Below, one piece after another: positions 31,636-42,334 of a stretch of DNA of 64,000 nt. The notes beneath the pieces were generated by a model. It did not search any database. It was not told where the DNA came from and was given only the letters and a program-made list of their open reading frames with translations. The first letter of the stretch is position 1. Each line of letters opens with the position of its first letter. The position numbers were made by a program, and so were the translations under genes. The stretch is from Cunninghamella blakesleeana (taxonomy: Eukaryota > Mucoromycota > Mucoromycetes > Mucorales > Cunninghamellaceae): assembly GCA_017871115.1 (NCBI GenBank), contig JAFCIZ010000007.1, positions 186,001 to 250,000 of the forward strand, written 5' to 3'.

Positions 31636-33610
31636 CTATTTCTTCTTATTTCCAGTTACTATTAGATATAGAATAAATATAAAGTGTATATATAGATTAG
31701 ATAATAGTTCGACAAGTGTCGATATAAGTAATAAATTAATATTTATATAATTATAAGCGCAGTAACTTACCATTAAACTATAAGTAAAATAAATAAATAA
31801 ATAAATAATAAATATATATAGATTAATTAATTAACGATAAAATAATCCTTTATTTTTATTTTCGTATTCTCTCTTACCTTGAAATAGGTAATATCACCAT
31901 CATTCATGATATAATCCTTTCCTTTTTGTAATAATTTTCCAGCTGTTCTAACGTTGGCTTCAGAGCCTAAACTCTTCAAATCATCAAATTTCATTACTTC
32001 AGCACTTATAAAACCACGTTCAAAATCAGTATGAATAACGCCAGCTGCTTGAGGAGCTTTTGAGTGGTTTCTAACAGTCCATGCACGTACTTCATCTTGG
32101 CCACAAGTAAAATAATGAATTAAATCAAGGGCTTTATAGCCAGCCAATATGATATTTGGTAGTTGAGATGTTGTATTGTTTGATTTTAAATAATCCATTT
32201 TTTGATCATATGGCATTTCAGCAATCTATTCATGTAAAAAGATAAGATAATGTATATATATATATATATTAAAAAATAATAATGATACATTGGAAATCTC
32301 TTTATGTTTAAAATAATATATATTACCGTTGATTCAAAAGCCACAGAGAAAGGAATAATGATGTCTCCAGAATTATTGTTTTCATTCATCCACAACTTAA
32401 TTTCTTTTAACCATTGATTTTCATTTTTCTCCAGATAATCACTCATACTAATATTACAAAGATATACCATAGGTTTAGCGGTTAATAAGTGTAAAGTATT
32501 AATCACATTTACTTGTTGAGCATCCCATTGACCTTTTCGAATATCATTTTTCCCGGTTGATAAATATTTAGCTACTTGTTCAATAACGTTTAGTTGTTGT
32601 TTTAAGGTTGGATCATTCGATTTTATGGCTATTCTTGTCTTTTCTAATAAAATTCTTTCCACTGATTCTTCATCTTTTAACCTTAATTCGTCTTGGATAA
32701 TTGTTAAATCACGAATAGGATCTACAGTATTTTCTACATGTGTCACATCATCATTTTCGAAAGCACGTACTAAATGATATAATCCATCTACAGAAGCTAC
32801 GTTAGCTAAGAAAGCATTTCCCAAACCAGCTCCCTTACTAGCTATTTTTTTTTTTAATAAAAGTGATTAAAAAAATGAAATGAAATGTTCATTTAATACA
32901 ATTATTATTTTTCTATATATATATATAATTATCTGTTTAGACTCTTATGTTATTCACCTCCACGGACCAAACCAGCAATATCTAATACAGTCAACTAATA
33001 GAGAATAATATAAATCATCCATCCTATAATATTATTATATATTAAATCCATTCTTATTCTATTTTTACATGAGCCGGAGTCATTTTATTAGGCTGATACA
33101 GTTCACATAACCAATCGAATCTTTCGTCAGGTACTTGTACAAGAGATTCAGAAGGATCTATTATTGTTATATATATTGGATATTAATAAAATTGTATTCT
33201 GCCTTTATTTTTGATTTCATTTTATATCCAATCCATTATTATTGTTATTACCAATGGTACAAAAAGGATAATTTTCAGCAGGAACACTACTATTAGTTAA
33301 TGCATTGAAGAGGGATGACTTTCTATTTATAATAGTAAAAATATATCAAGGAAAAGAAAAAGTGCATTAAGTAATATGTCAATGTATAATTAAATAAGTA
33401 TTTTAATAGGAAGCAAGCATACAAAATATTTTTTTTTATTTTATTTTACCCAATATTTGGCAAACCAACAACACCCATTTTTAAATGATTTGAAGGACGA
33501 CCTAATAATACAGGGCCATTTGGGACTTCTTTTACTTTTTTACTTTTTTTTGCTAATGATATAGTTGAAGTGGAGAAAGAACGAACAAAAGAATGAGCAA
33601 ACTTTGACAT
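31636..33610 (-). CDS. YchF/OLA1-family ATPase, probably mitochondrial
   Basis: Eight exons: 33610-33450, 33322-33252, 33157-33069, 32994-32958, 32841-32327, 32225-31878, 31777-31771, 31658-31636; 416 aa. Residues 1-27 are rich in Ser, Arg, Lys and Phe and free of acidic residues, like a mitochondrial presequence; PNGPVLLGRPSNHLK then starts the typical YchF fold. G1 is GLPNIGKSS, split by intron 1; G3 is DIAGLVRG; SKGAGLGNAFL, HVENTVDPIRD and the TGS-like RAWTVRNHSKAPQAAGVIH and DYIMNDGDITYF follow. The G4 position reads NISM where OLA1 has NxxE, a possible change in nucleotide choice. The C-terminus is built from a 7-nt exon plus a last exon, giving YFK-FN-VTGNKKK, in line with the family's FKFNV ending. 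Without them the frame ends in an unrelated tail. It probably corresponds to the yeast Ylf2 type rather than cytosolic Ola1. Confidence 0.87.
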
Positions 33611-34329
33611 ATTTTTGTTTTTATTTTTTTAGAGAAAAGAAAAAGAGTGAAAATAGGTCAAAAAAAGTTTAAGCTTACATTGAATTCCCGAAGCGATTTT
33701 TTTTTTTTGGGATGGTTGAAATATCTTTTTTAAAAAAAAATGCATGATTTTTAAAAGTATACTCTTTATTTTATATAAAAAGATCAAATCATAAATAAGC
33801 ATATATTAACATAAAAAAATTGATAAAAGAGTTAGATTTTATTGTTTGACGTTCTCCATGTTTATTACTGTTATTATTGTACCTGTAAATAAAAATCAGA
33901 AAAGGATTATATGCTTATATATATATTTAAATATAGTTTTGTATGATAGAATAAAATAATAGACATAACGTTAATACATTTCCAGGTTTTATTTTATTTT
34001 ATTTTTTTTAAAAAAAGGTAATATTCGTTTATTCATTAAAAAGTCACCTGGCAAGTATTATAAAAATAGAAAGAGCATTCATTTTAACTGGGTAAAAATA
34101 ACCATCGATCATTAAATCATCATCATTAGTTAATGATTAATATTATTTCATATGTATTTATTTATTTTTTAAATTCAAAACCATTTTATTATTTTTGTTT
34201 TTATACATATGACTATTTATTTTTTAATATAGCAAGAATGTAAAAATGAATAATTGGGTAAATTAAAAATGACAACACTATTTTGAAAAAAAAAAAAAAA
34301 AAAAAAGCAAATAATAATAATACTTTATT
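33611..34329. other. Intergenic, no gene seen
   Basis: 719 bp between the OLA1 start and the stop of the next minus-strand gene. AT-rich; contains an A19-20 run (about 34287-34306) and T(n)A(n) blocks near 33726 and 34005. No coding sequence recognised. Confidence 0.6.
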
Positions 34330-36291
34330 TTATATTTCTATTCCTTTCTTTTCTTCTTTTTCATTTTTATCACCTTTTTCCTCATCTGTTTGATCATGAT
34401 GATTCATAGAAGACCAATCAATGGAAGGTTTTTCTCTTACACCAATACATAAATCCACATGAGTTGTTTTAGGATCTTTTAATACACTTCTAATCGGTTC
34501 ATGTAATGGATATATAATATCATTTGCATCATTTAAGATAATGATACGTTTACCAGGAGGTGGATGGTTCATTTCAATTTCTTCCAGTAATTGATAAAAT
34601 GTAAATGTGTCGGTAATAGCTAATTTTTTTATAAAGTAAAAAGGTAGTGGTATGTTGTTATCCTCCTCCTTTATTGTTTTTTCGCTATAATGAGCATTAT
34701 TATTATTATGAATAAGATGTTGAAGTGGGGTTGGAGATGAAAATGTACAATTAGAAGTAGATGAAGTTGAGGAGGAGGATGAAGGTGATGAAGATGACAA
34801 TAAAGTGGTAGTTGTGGTTGTTGATGAAGATGCTGATGAAGATGAAGAATCTGATATTTCCATAGGCATGGATTGATTTTTATTTACTTTTTGATGAATA
34901 TAGGGTCGAATGGATAAGGCGAGATCTGTTTTTAAGGAAACTGTCTCAATTACCAACTGTTTGGATAAAAGGGAGGATGAAGTATTATTTTGAAAAGTAG
35001 AAGCAAGCTGTTGCTGATGATTATGATGATGAGAATGAGAATGATGTGAAAATGTATAATTAGATGATAATGAAGGTATAGGTTGAATATGACTGGATGA
35101 AGAATGATGATGTTGATGGTGGTGGTGGTTATTGGATGATAATGACATTAGATGAAATGGAGGGAGAATAGAGGGTGTGGATTGATAATGTGAAGGAGGA
35201 TGCCGTTGTATAGGAGGTAGTTGCTGGTTAGAAAAAGGATCATTTAATTTTGTTGTTATAGGCGATGTACAACGATAACGATGGTGGTGAGGAGAAGAAT
35301 GGCTATGTAAAGATGAATGATTTAATAAAGGTGTACTAGCACTTGATATTGGGGGTGGAGGTGAACAGGATGATGAGGTAAAATGAATTTTATCATGAGG
35401 AGAAGGATGAAAATAAGAACAAGTGCGTTTCCTTTTTATTGAAGTAGAAGTGGATGGCGCTGTTGTAAAATCAGAAGGCATCGTAGGATCATATTTATTT
35501 GGAGAAGAAGAAGAGGGAGATGACGACGTATGTTGTAATTCTTTTACTTTAGCAGCCAAACCACCAATATGATGGTGATGTTGATGAGGATAAGGAGGAG
35601 GAGAAGTACATAAAAAGGATGTTGTAGGTGATACTGGATCCATCATACTTGTTGAAGAATCAGTGGGTGAAGGAGGAGCTATATGCTGTTGTTCTAAACG
35701 GCGAAGATGACGTTTTTTAGCTCTGTATAACGTTGAACTATGAGCTTTACATAAAGAGACTTCATTTGCTTCTAGTAAACCTATCACTTGATTATTATTA
35801 TCTTTATACATAATATGAGCATTTTGAGTTAGCCAGTCTATTGAAAAATCATAATCATCGCTATCCATAGGGTTTAATTTTTTTGCACGAGAATCTAAAC
35901 TGCCACCTGGTAAATTTCTTCCTCTTCGAGGTTGAATATTATCACAACTACAATCTACCCCAAATACCTTTTAGGTAAAACATACAACGAAAAATAGAAA
36001 GTAAAAAAGTTGAGTTTTAATAATAGTGTTCTTTTTTTTTTCTTCTTTTGTATATTATATATATATATATATATTCACATACTTTTGAACAAGTAAAGCA
36101 TATACTACATATAAGGCAAGCATTCTAATAAATGATATAAAAATGAAATAAAATAAAAATATATAAAATGTATGAATAAGTAAAAGTTTATAAAACACAT
36201 GTAGTAACAATTATATTATATTGATTACTTTTCTAAATGATAAAGGCTGACGTGTAGTTGAATTCGTACATGACATTGAGGTATAATTCAT
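34330..36291 (-). CDS. Unrecognised Cys-cluster, Ser/His-rich protein
   Basis: Three exons: 36291-36229, 36124-36083, 35967-34330; 580 aa. I do not recognise the family. A compact Cys cluster sits near the N-terminus: C24, C27, C30, C33, C41 and C43 (CxxCxxCxxC-x7-CxC), assembled only after splicing exons 1-3. A basic stretch RGRNLPGGSLDSRAKK and then FSIDWLTQNAHIMYK, NNNQVIGLLEANEVSLC and RAKKRHLRRLEQQ follow. Residues about 135-400 are Ser/Pro/His-rich with several poly-His clusters. The last 105 residues include an ordered-looking region (476-555: FYFIKKLAITDTFTFYQLLE, GKRIIILNDANDIIYPL, THVDLCIGV) that might be a ubiquitin-like or PB1-like fold. The layout suggests a metal-binding nuclear regulator, but this is a guess. 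The upstream sequence before the ATG is Phe/Tyr-rich and not coding. Confidence 0.7.
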
Positions 36292-36719
36292 TATATATAC
36301 AAAATAGAAATAGATAATATATTGAACGTATACAATATATAATTGATATTTAAATAATAAAAAAAAAAATATGAAATAAATTAATATAATATAAAGATAA
36401 TGTATATGAATTATATATAATGTAAAAGAAGAAAACGAATATTTTTTAATACATATGGAAATAAGGGGGAAAGTTGGAAAAATGAAAAAAAAAAAGAGAA
36501 AAAAAAAAAATAATCGGCTATAAATAAAAAAAAAATAGGGGTTGGAAAAAAAAAAAAAGTGATATTTACAAACATTTTTGCATATTATTTGATTTTGTAG
36601 CACTTTATTATTTATTTATTTGTTTATATTTATTGATTATTCTATTTGTTTTGAATATAATAATACATCCTTGTTTCAACTAAAACATAAACACAACCAG
36701 CATATATGTATATATAATT
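36292..36719. other. Intergenic, no gene seen
   Basis: 428 bp spacer between two minus-strand genes, dominated by A and T runs. The minus-strand open frame extending upstream from 36291 is low-complexity Phe/Tyr/Ile. Confidence 0.6.
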
Positions 36720-36910
36720 TTAAGCTTCACTTCTTTTAACGTTCCACACAAGATAAGCTATTGCCACTGTATCTAATACACTATCTTTTAATACAACCGT
36801 AGTGCTTGCTTCACTTGATTCTTCACTGGTAGCTGGTGGTGTAAAGTCTGATGATGCTGTCAATAATCCTCTTGCTTTTTTTTTAAACTAATGATTTTGT
36901 TTTTTGGTTG

Positions 36911-36952
<42 letters not shown>

Positions 36953-37477
36953 TGTGTATGTTTTTTTTTTTATGTATACAAATAAAAGAGTATATATATA
37001 TATATAATATAACATAATATAATATTATAATATCTTTTCAAGTTTTTAATTATTATTTCATTATTTTACTTACCTCCATTTTTAATGATATTAATATGGC
37101 TCTATCTTTTGATCCAAGTGTACTTAATAATGCTAATTCCCCCACTGTTTCTGCAAAGGTAGCCAAGGCAGTGGCATGAATACTAAATATAAAATATTGT
37201 GTTATACCGAGTGTATAATAATAATTATAATGGTGATGATTGTGATGATAGTTTTATTTTTTTCCCTCTATATTTACCTTTTAAATGGGTTTCTATTTTT
37301 ATTTCTATCCTATATAATAGAGAAATATGTAAAATATAAATGTATACAAGTCTCTTTGTATAAAATACATACTATAATAATTAAAGCGTATATATATCTA
37401 TATATCTATAAGCTTACCCTCATAATACCAGTACAAAATCCTTTTGAAAAAGTAGATATACGAAGATCTAAAAAAAC

Positions 37478-37521
<44 letters not shown>

Positions 37522-37929
37522 TATATACATATTCACATATACATATTTGCATACAATAAGTTCCTCTTGTATATTAACATATATATATATATATATAATT
37601 CGTATTACCATTTTTTTTTTTTATCTTTATTATATATTACCTATACTTCCAACATAAGGATTAACACCACATAATAAAAAATTGAATATTTTAGGTCTAA
37701 ATAGTTTTATTAAAGGTTTGTTAAGCTTTTCCCAAACATGAAGAGGTTGATGTGACCCACGTAAAGTCCATACAAGATACATGATAGAAAGAACCGTTGC
37801 AACAATCACACCTACTAAAAAGCGTGTTAATATAGTCCATTCTAAAGCAAGAGCTACTCGTGTTAACTGTATTGTTGCTTGAAAGTGTTGATATAAAGCT
37901 TGGCCAAGTAACGATTCCTTTGTAACCAT
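36720..37929 (-). CDS. DUF4442 HotDog-fold protein, putative membrane-tethered thioesterase
   Basis: Five exons: 37929-37641, 37467-37418, 37309-37278, 37182-37074, 36887-36720; 215 aa. A membrane-spanning segment (about residues 35-55, FLVGVIVATVLSIMYLVW) precedes the HotDog core: RPKIFNFLLCGVNPYVGSI, RISTFSKGFCTGIMR, NPFKSIHATALATFAETVG (the active-site helix pattern of PaaI-like thioesterases), DRAILISLKMEFKKKARGLL and TASSDF. DUF4442 proteins belong to the HotDog thioesterase superfamily; the substrate is unknown. Exon 3 is only 32 nt but is needed to supply DRNKNRNPFKS. Introns 1 and 4 each carry an (AT)n run of about 35 bp. Confidence 0.85.
36915..36949. repeat. (AT)n in DUF4442 intron 4
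   Basis: About 17 AT units in the last intron of the DUF4442 gene. Confidence 0.9.
37482..37516. repeat. (AT)n in DUF4442 intron 1
   Basis: About 17 AT units just upstream (in gene sense) of the exon-2 acceptor, followed by degenerate ATAC/ATAT copies to about 37556. Confidence 0.9.
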
Positions 37930-38118
37930 TCTATTAAATTAATATGTTTTAAAAGTAACAAAAAAAATGGAAAGTGAAAGAAAAAGGAAAATTTTCCTTT
38001 AAATTCAGCTTTTTTCCCTTTTTTATACTTTTCCCCCAAAAAAAACTCTAAATCTAACTACAAGCCACTATATAGATATTGTATATACATCTTTTTATTA
38101 TTTTATTTCACTCTTCTT

Positions 38119-38155
<37 letters not shown>

Positions 38156-38351
38156 AATATTTTCTCTATAGTACTTTTAAAAGGTACATTCTTTTTACAA
38201 ATATGTTAAAAATTCCACTTCTTCCAACTTTATTCTAACTAGGATTTTATTTTATTTTATTCTAGTTTTTTTAAAATAATAAAGTGCATATATTTTTATA
38301 TATATATATATAGATTTCAATTATTATAATATGTCATTTTTTATCTAAACT
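37930..38351. other. Intergenic, no gene seen
   Basis: 422 bp between the DUF4442 start and the DUF4436 stop, both minus strand. Contains an (AT)n run of about 30 bp (38119-38150). No coding sequence recognised. Confidence 0.6.
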
Positions 38352-39760
38352 TTATGAAGCAGCTATATGCTCATAATGTTCAATTTGACCGACTTTATCC
38401 ATATGTTTAGGCTCATTTCTTATTTTAGAAGAGGTGTGATCTTTTGAATCCCATCTTGTAACCCAGCAAATCAATATAGTAATACTTTCTAATGCAATGA
38501 TAGCCATATTCCTTCATAAAACAATTATAATAATAAAAAACATGTAGTATATTAGTTAAAAATGAAAAATAGTCATCCTTTTTTATTTTATTTTTTTTCC
38601 TATTTACCAATAAAATCCTAATATATCTGAAATACAGCCGACATTTGGAATACCTGGTTGAGAAGATCTAGTTGTTTATATAAAAAATTAAATTAAATTA
38701 TGATTCTTTGACTCTCGTTTTTATTATTATTATTATTATACCTTAATGCTGGTAAAGCAAACAACATAGTGATACCTAACATACAAGCATGGGCATGGAC
38801 AGGACGTTTATGAATAAGGACTTGGTACCCATACATAGCCATGATTAAAGAGAGCGCCCACATTAAAATACACATAAAAAGACTAAATCCTAAAGTAGTG
38901 GTAGATCTTCCTGTCAATATTTTTAATCCCAATCGTTGATTCAAAGGAGTAAACGTAGGAGTAAAAGCAAAAGATGTTAAACTAGCGTCTAAATTAAATG
39001 AAATAGGTAATGATTGTCGGCCATTAGTATTTTCACTGAGGGGAGAAGAGGAAGCATTTGAGCTTGGTTTAATATAAGCATCCATTTCAAAATAGCCAGT
39101 ATATCGATCGAATGGATAATCAATTGGATTTCCATCATCGTAACGAAGAGTAACTTGTAATGAAGTTAATGGATCACCTTCATAATAAACAAATTTTTGA
39201 AATGGAGAAAAGGAAATGACAGTTTCATGCCTAATAAAATAAAATAAAATAAAAAAAATTGAATATAGTTTTTTTTTTTTTTTTCATTTTGAAAAAAAAT
39301 AAGAATTCCCCCACTTACATTAAAAGTCCTTGAGAATTAGTAAGTGTTCCATTGGGTTGTAAATTAAAATGAATTAAATAGTTCATTTTTTCAAAATCAA
39401 CATCTAATAAGGTAGCGTTCATGATTAATGATTGGTTTTGTGAATGTTCATTTTTATAATCGATCAATATGGTTTGCCTACAAATACAAGAATAATAATG
39501 ATAAATAATCGTAATAACAACTATAGTGATTTTTATACTAACCTTCCTTCACCCAAATAAAAATGTAGTGTTGGCACTGTAAATTATTATTTTTTTATTT
39601 TAAAAAAATTGATTTGTTAATTCATTTTTTTTTAATTCAATTCATTTTTTTTTTTTTTTTTACTTTATTTTTTTTTACCTATGACCGCTAACAAAACCAT
39701 AAGAGAAAGCGATGCGATTAAAACTCGTCGTAGTATAAATCGTATACGTATTGACGACAT
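38352..39760 (-). CDS. DUF4436 multi-pass membrane protein
   Basis: Six exons: 39760-39679, 39576-39543, 39477-39319, 39230-38742, 38667-38608, 38511-38352; 327 aa. An N-terminal signal anchor (RRVLIASLSLMVLLAVI, about residues 10-27) precedes a luminal or external beta-rich region containing YPFDRYTGYFEMDAYIKP. The C-terminal half has membrane segments FSLFMCILMWALSLIMAMYG, CMLGITMLFALPAL and MAIIALESITILICWV. The FALPALR / SQPGIPNVG / ILGFYWNM sequence between the last two is the DUF4436 hallmark, found in fungi and actinobacteria. Function is unknown. It is transcribed in the same direction as the DUF4442 gene, 422 bp upstream of it. Confidence 0.85.
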
Positions 39761-40240
39761 GATTACAAATTTTAATTTTTAATTATTTTGTAAAAAAAAG
39801 AAAAAAAAAATAATATAGACAAGAGAATGCGAAAAGAAATAATAATAATAATATATAAAATAATCAAATTTTAACAAAGAAAGAAAGAAAAACTATAAAA
39901 TTTAATCATCAATATTTTAAACAATCCAAGGGAGAGTTTAATTTTTTTTTTACTTATAAAAATTATCTCCTTTTTTTTATATATTATCTCATTTAATATA
40001 GATAAACGATTATGGTGTTTTTTTTTTTTAAAAAAAAAATAAGGGGAATGATAACATTTAGCTAAAATTGTCTATATTCCAATAATAAATAAACAATTAA
40101 AGAATGTTATTATTATTATAATGATGATGATTATAATGATAATTATTATTATTGTAATTATCATTATTATTACTATTATTAATATTATTATTATAGGTTT
40201 TTATTATCTTTTTTTCTAAATTTATATTATTAAATAGATA
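39761..40240. other. Intergenic, no gene seen
   Basis: 480 bp between the DUF4436 start and the F-box gene stop. Contains ATA/ATT repeats (about 40108-40195) and a T12A10 block (about 40018-40039). No coding sequence recognised. Confidence 0.6.
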
Positions 40241-42090
40241 TCAAAAATCACTAGGATAATTAACAACATAGCTTCTTACTGGGCTAAAGTAATAAGGCTT
40301 CATTAATTTTAAATCATATTCATGTTCTATATCATTATTATCATTATTATCATAATCATATGTAGATAATAAATCCTGTTCTTGCAATTTTCCATGGTTA
40401 ATACTTGTATACCTTTTCCATCCTAATTTATTATGTCGACCTCGATGAGTACCTTTTACAGATAAGGTTAAATAAAAGCACTCATTTTTTAATGTATCGC
40501 TTTTGGCAGTGATTTTAATTACTGGCTCATCATTATTTTCCCTATCCTTTTGCCATTGAAATTTACCATGGAGAGTTTGTCGTTTTGTAAAATTCTGATT
40601 TAATAATTTAACTACCTGAGATGGTTCTTCGGTTGAAACATATTTTAATATTCTACCATCTGTAAAAAACCGAAGATATCTATAATAAGTGACAAGATGA
40701 ATAGGTTGATTCCATGATGTATCCGACATACCATGTCTATTTATAATATATATATATATATATATAACAAAGATTTATTGAAAAAAAAAAAAAATTAATC
40801 ATCAATCACTTTTTAATTAATTTATTTTCTTCGTTTTACCTAGTATAATGACAAGTAGCAATATAAATCCCATCATATCTAATTCTTGGTCTTTCAATAT
40901 ACATTCGTAACCAACTTCCATTATAATGTTGTTGAACATGTTTTAACTGAATAATTTTGGATTCTTCTAAACTTAAATGAGGAGGACGATAAGAATGTTC
41001 ACATAAATATCTCCAAAGGGTAGGTGATCTTGTTAGTAAAAAGAATCGTTTGCAAACCAATGCAATTTGGGAAGAAGAAGAAATCGATTTCAAACATAAT
41101 TTTTTAAAAATCATCATTAAAATTTCATCTAATCATTTTAAAAATATAAATAAAATAAAATAAAATGAATTAGTATAATCACGATATCTTTAATATTTTT
41201 ATCTATATAATCATCTATATTTCTATTCATATTTGTATACTTTACTTGGTAATTTAGATATCAGTACTGGTTTGTAATCAAGGATAGGGACATATTCAAT
41301 ATCTTGTTGGGAAAATTCTTCAATCAAATGATGTAATGGATCTTTCCATTCTGTTTTATTGAGCTTTTTACCAGTAGAGGTAGTAATAGTGGTGGTGGTA
41401 GTAGAGGAAGAAGAGGTTGAAGGATCGTATTCAATTCCAATAGGGACAATATGTCGAAAACTACCGTCAGCTTGCTCTCCTGAGGTAATAGTGGCTTCTG
41501 ATCCATGCTGGGGATGTTGTTGAAGTGGTGCAATATGTGTTTGATAGTGTTTTTTATATGCAAAATCTATATCTCTATTTAAACGGAACGCATGACGATA
41601 AAAATTAAGCGCTATTTTAAAAAATAAAGCATCATGATAATATTAAATGTAAATATATATCCTTTCTGTTTTCTCCTTTTTTTTTTTTTACTTTTATTTT
41701 TATTTTTTAATAATAAAAATTACCTTTTCCTAGTTTCCCTTCACGTTCGTGGTCTATAGCTTTTATATAATAGTCCATAGCTGTGGATAACTCTTCTTCT
41801 TTTTCTTCATTCTTTTCTTCCTCTTCCTCTTCCTCGTCCTCCTTTTCCTTGGATGTCAACATTTCAGTCTTGTGGCCCATAGATAAATTTTCATCAGTAG
41901 AAAAGCTTGAAGAATGTATATTATCTTGTAAAGATAATTCATTTGTTTTCTGTGAAAGTGTCTGTATATCACTTGCCGCAGTATTTTGTGATAATCTTTT
42001 CTGTTGATGTTGTCGTGAAGCTACTTCTTGACGCCATTGCGATCTAAATTCATCTAATTCTTTTTCAGTTGATCTTGTTGTTTCATCCAT
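40241..42090 (-). CDS. F-box protein, FBXO9/Hrt3/Pof7 type
   Basis: Four exons: 42090-41724, 41611-41246, 41128-40840, 40736-40241; 505 aa. The N-terminus has a Gln/Arg-rich helix and an acidic block, then the TPR-like segment AMDYYIKAIDHEREGKLGKA / LNFYRHAFRLNRDIDFAYK. The F-box is at about residues 241-285 (ISKLPNEILMMIFKKL, IALVCKRFFLLTRSPTLWRY). The C-terminal beta domain reads RPRIRYDGIYIATCHYTRHG, VTYYRYLRFFTDGRILKYVS and KFQWQKDRENND, the signature of FBXO9 and yeast Hrt3. Such proteins recruit substrates to SCF (Skp1-cullin) ubiquitin ligases; animal FBXO9 targets TTI1 and TEL2, stability factors of PIKK proteins, and Tra1 encoded nearby is a PIKK-family member. That link is suggestive only. 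Confidence 0.9.
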
Positions 42091-42334
42091 AATGAATAGT
42101 TTGATTTCTATTTATAAATATATTTTATATTGAACTTTTAAACAGGGCATATACGTATTTTTTTAGTAATAGTAATAAAGAAAAGATAAAGAAAAAAATA
42201 ATGGCAATTTATAAAAAATTACTTTTCTGCGGCAAACTCAAAAATTCGGGGGCTGATTTTTAAATTTGAATTTTTTTATAAAAAATAAAAAACTATTTTT
42301 TTTTCTTTTTTTTTCTTTTTTTTTTGGGAATATT
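42091..42334. promoter_or_regulatory. Divergent F-box/HEATR6 promoter
   Basis: 244 bp between the start codons. A GC-richer patch (about 42226-42256, including CTGCGGC and CGGGGGC) stands in otherwise AT-rich sequence and may hold shared regulatory sites. Confidence 0.55.

Noticed and set aside
31827..31877. Unspliced C-terminus of the YchF gene
   Set aside because: The tail KVRENTKIKIKD has no resemblance to the family, whereas the spliced microexon version restores the FKFNV ending.
36211..36603. Longer N-terminus of the Cys/His-rich protein reaching 36603
   Set aside because: The upstream extension is a Phe/Tyr/Ile string from A/T runs; the ATG at 36291 gives a normal start.
37176..37481. 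101-codon plus-strand frame
   Set aside because: Runs antisense through introns and exons 2-3 of the DUF4442 gene; no coding character of its own.
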